NCBI GenBank assembly: GCA_041739875.1
Contig: JBGSNA010000221.1
Coordinates: 5,409 to 69,408 of the forward strand
DNA: 64,000 nucleotides
From: JBBSJZ01 sp041739875
Lineage (GTDB): Bacteria; Planctomycetota; Planctomycetia; Pirellulales; Pirellulaceae
Direction of reading: 5' to 3'
Made by a program: the position numbers and the translations under genes. Below the pieces are notes generated by a model that saw only the letters and a program-made list of their open reading frames with translations, was not told where the DNA came from and did not search any database. Below are positions 63,088 through 64,000 of this stretch, piece after piece. Within the stretch, counting starts at the first letter, position 1. Each line of letters opens with the position of its first letter.

Positions 63088-63639
63088 GTGGAGAGTCGGA
63101 TTTGTGCTTCCAAGAATGATGTCGACGAGCTGCTGGCAGAGCTCAAATTGACCCCTTGTCCGCATTGCAAGAGCGTCGGAGCCCTGATCAAACAAGGGTT
63201 CCTGTGCGGCTATGATCAGAACAATCAATAGGACAAAACCGTCCGGGCGGCGCGTGTTATCTGCAGCAACCGACATCGAGCCACGGGCTGTGGACGAACC
63301 TTCCGTATTAGGATCGCTGACAGAATCAAACACTTGTTTCTTTCAGCCGACAGCTTGTGGCAGTTTCTCAGCAGCGCCGTAGATTCCGGAAATAAGCTGC
63401 AAGCGTTTCGAGATCTCCATAGCGGATTGAGTGATTCAGCTGCCTAACATATCTGGCGACGAATTCTTAACGCTCAAGTCGCCATCCGAACAGCGCTCGC
63501 TGCAGTGTGCCAGCCTCCGCAAATCGTTTCGGACTGTCCTGCAAAGCTCACGCTAGCGCACCTCCGTGAAGCCTTCAAAGGGCACTCGCTCTCCCCCATC
63601 GCTGCCTTCGGAGCCGCTTTGCAGTCCTTCTTCATCTGA
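63088..63639 (+). pseudogene. decayed zinc-ribbon (transposase-associated type) gene
   Basis: A single plus frame from GTG 63088 to TGA 63637-63639 reads coherent protein except for two in-frame stops, TAG at 63229-63231 and TAA at 63445-63447. Before the first: LTPCPHCKSVGALIKQGFLCGYDQNNQ, a zinc-ribbon. After it: DKTVRAARVICSNRHRATGC-GRTFRIRIADRIKHLF, with a second C-x-C-like part, and then HIWRRILNAQVAIRTALAAV. The arrangement resembles small zinc-ribbon proteins that accompany insertion sequences in planctomycetes; this relation is from memory and not proven. No frameshift is needed, only two stops. Confidence 0.6.
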
Positions 63640-64000
63640 GTCTTGTTGGGCTCCCATGGAAGAACGCTGCATAAGACACGAACTTGTCTTGGCTTGTTAT
63701 GGCTTGCTCAAAATCGACGACTTCGAACCGGCTTTGCGGGCCGTGATGACACTGCTTTGCACAGCTTCTTGCAACGAACGTGGCCGATTTCTGATTGCAA
63801 CTGCCGGATGCGTGATAACAGTGTCTATGAAGTCACTGAAACTCGGGAACTGACCGACGCAGACCGAGCAGCAGGTGTGCTAAGCGACCAGATCGTTTCG
63901 CTGGGCAAGCAAACGAACACATCGCGAGTTCAGCCAGACCATGTAGTTCGATTGATCTGCGTGAAGTGCTCAAAACATACCAGCCGCTCAAAGTACAAAG
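63640..64000 (+). other. open frame running off the right edge
   Basis: The same reading frame as the preceding pseudogene stays open from 63640 to the window end (120 codons), for example MRDNSVYEVTETRELTDADR. Without a clear start, a ribosome-binding site or a known family I cannot call it a gene. It may be a further part of the decayed element or chance. Confidence 0.25.

Noticed and set aside
63055..63333. 92-aa minus frame
   Set aside because: Antisense to the coherent zinc-ribbon pseudogene frame, so it is a shadow of that.
1..64000. CRISPR array, prophage structural genes or biosynthetic cluster
   Set aside because: No regularly spaced repeats, capsid/tail genes or NRPS/PKS-type motifs were seen.

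Overview
The window looks like a chromosome segment of a marine-type Planctomycetota, most like Pirellulaceae/Rhodopirellula. This rests on family content: two DUF1549/DUF1553 plus DUF1501 modules, a c-type cytochrome fused to WD40 repeats, a PEP-CTERM protein, a Tat-exported Gfo/Idh/MocA oxidoreductase, a membrane Ser/Thr kinase and a planctomycete-style tyrosine integrase. GC content is moderate and genes sit on both strands in short operons. No rRNA or CRISPR array is visible. Two tRNA genes are present, Asp-GTC and Leu-GAG.

Layout. 1-4750: end of an integrated element with a DUF5131 gene cut by the window edge, a P-loop-like ATPase without the Walker A lysine, a zinc-finger protein resembling plasmid Rep proteins, and a tyrosine recombinase beside the 3' end of tRNA-Asp. 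5.1-9.4 kb: two small proteins, a large lipoprotein and an ABC ATPase. 9.4-14.9 kb: SGNH hydrolase, the first DUF1549/DUF1501 pair, a thioredoxin-2 and a macro-domain protein. 15.0-19.2 kb: a universal-stress operon (two tandem Usp proteins, an APH-like/AAA kinase and a His-rich helical protein) in which most genes are coupled by 4-nt overlaps. 19.5-22.6 kb: amidohydrolase relic, tRNA-Leu, RlmM-like methyltransferase, exported amidohydrolase. 22.6-25.8 kb: Ser/Thr kinase and an exported hypothetical protein.

26.3-35.5 kb is a type IV pilus / type II secretion assembly operon: pseudopilin, response regulator, histidine kinase, STAS protein, GspE/PilB ATPase, GspF/PilC platform, then PilM-, PilN-, PilO- and PilP-like proteins. 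No secretin or prepilin peptidase is present here. 35.5-37.0 kb: an Nramp-fold transporter without the usual metal-binding motifs. 37.3-43.7 kb: an RDD / SpoIIM / DUF4129 / DUF4350 / MoxR operon, without the DUF58 partner that commonly follows MoxR. 43.8-53.4 kb: MFS transporter, M42-type peptidase, PEP-CTERM protein, HEAT-repeat protein, oxidoreductase and DUF3472 protein.

53.4-62.6 kb is a minus-strand operon in the order DUF1501, PPC-domain protein, DUF1549/DUF1553, then cytochrome c/WD40/coiled-coil protein. The DUF1501 gene has an in-frame TAG at a conserved Trp, and a 101-bp palindromic REP-like element lies inside the 5' end of the DUF1549 reading frame. The right edge holds a decayed zinc-ribbon gene with two in-frame stops. 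The most unusual items are this captured palindromic repeat, the decayed genes, and the tRNA-Asp element with its degenerate replication-like genes.
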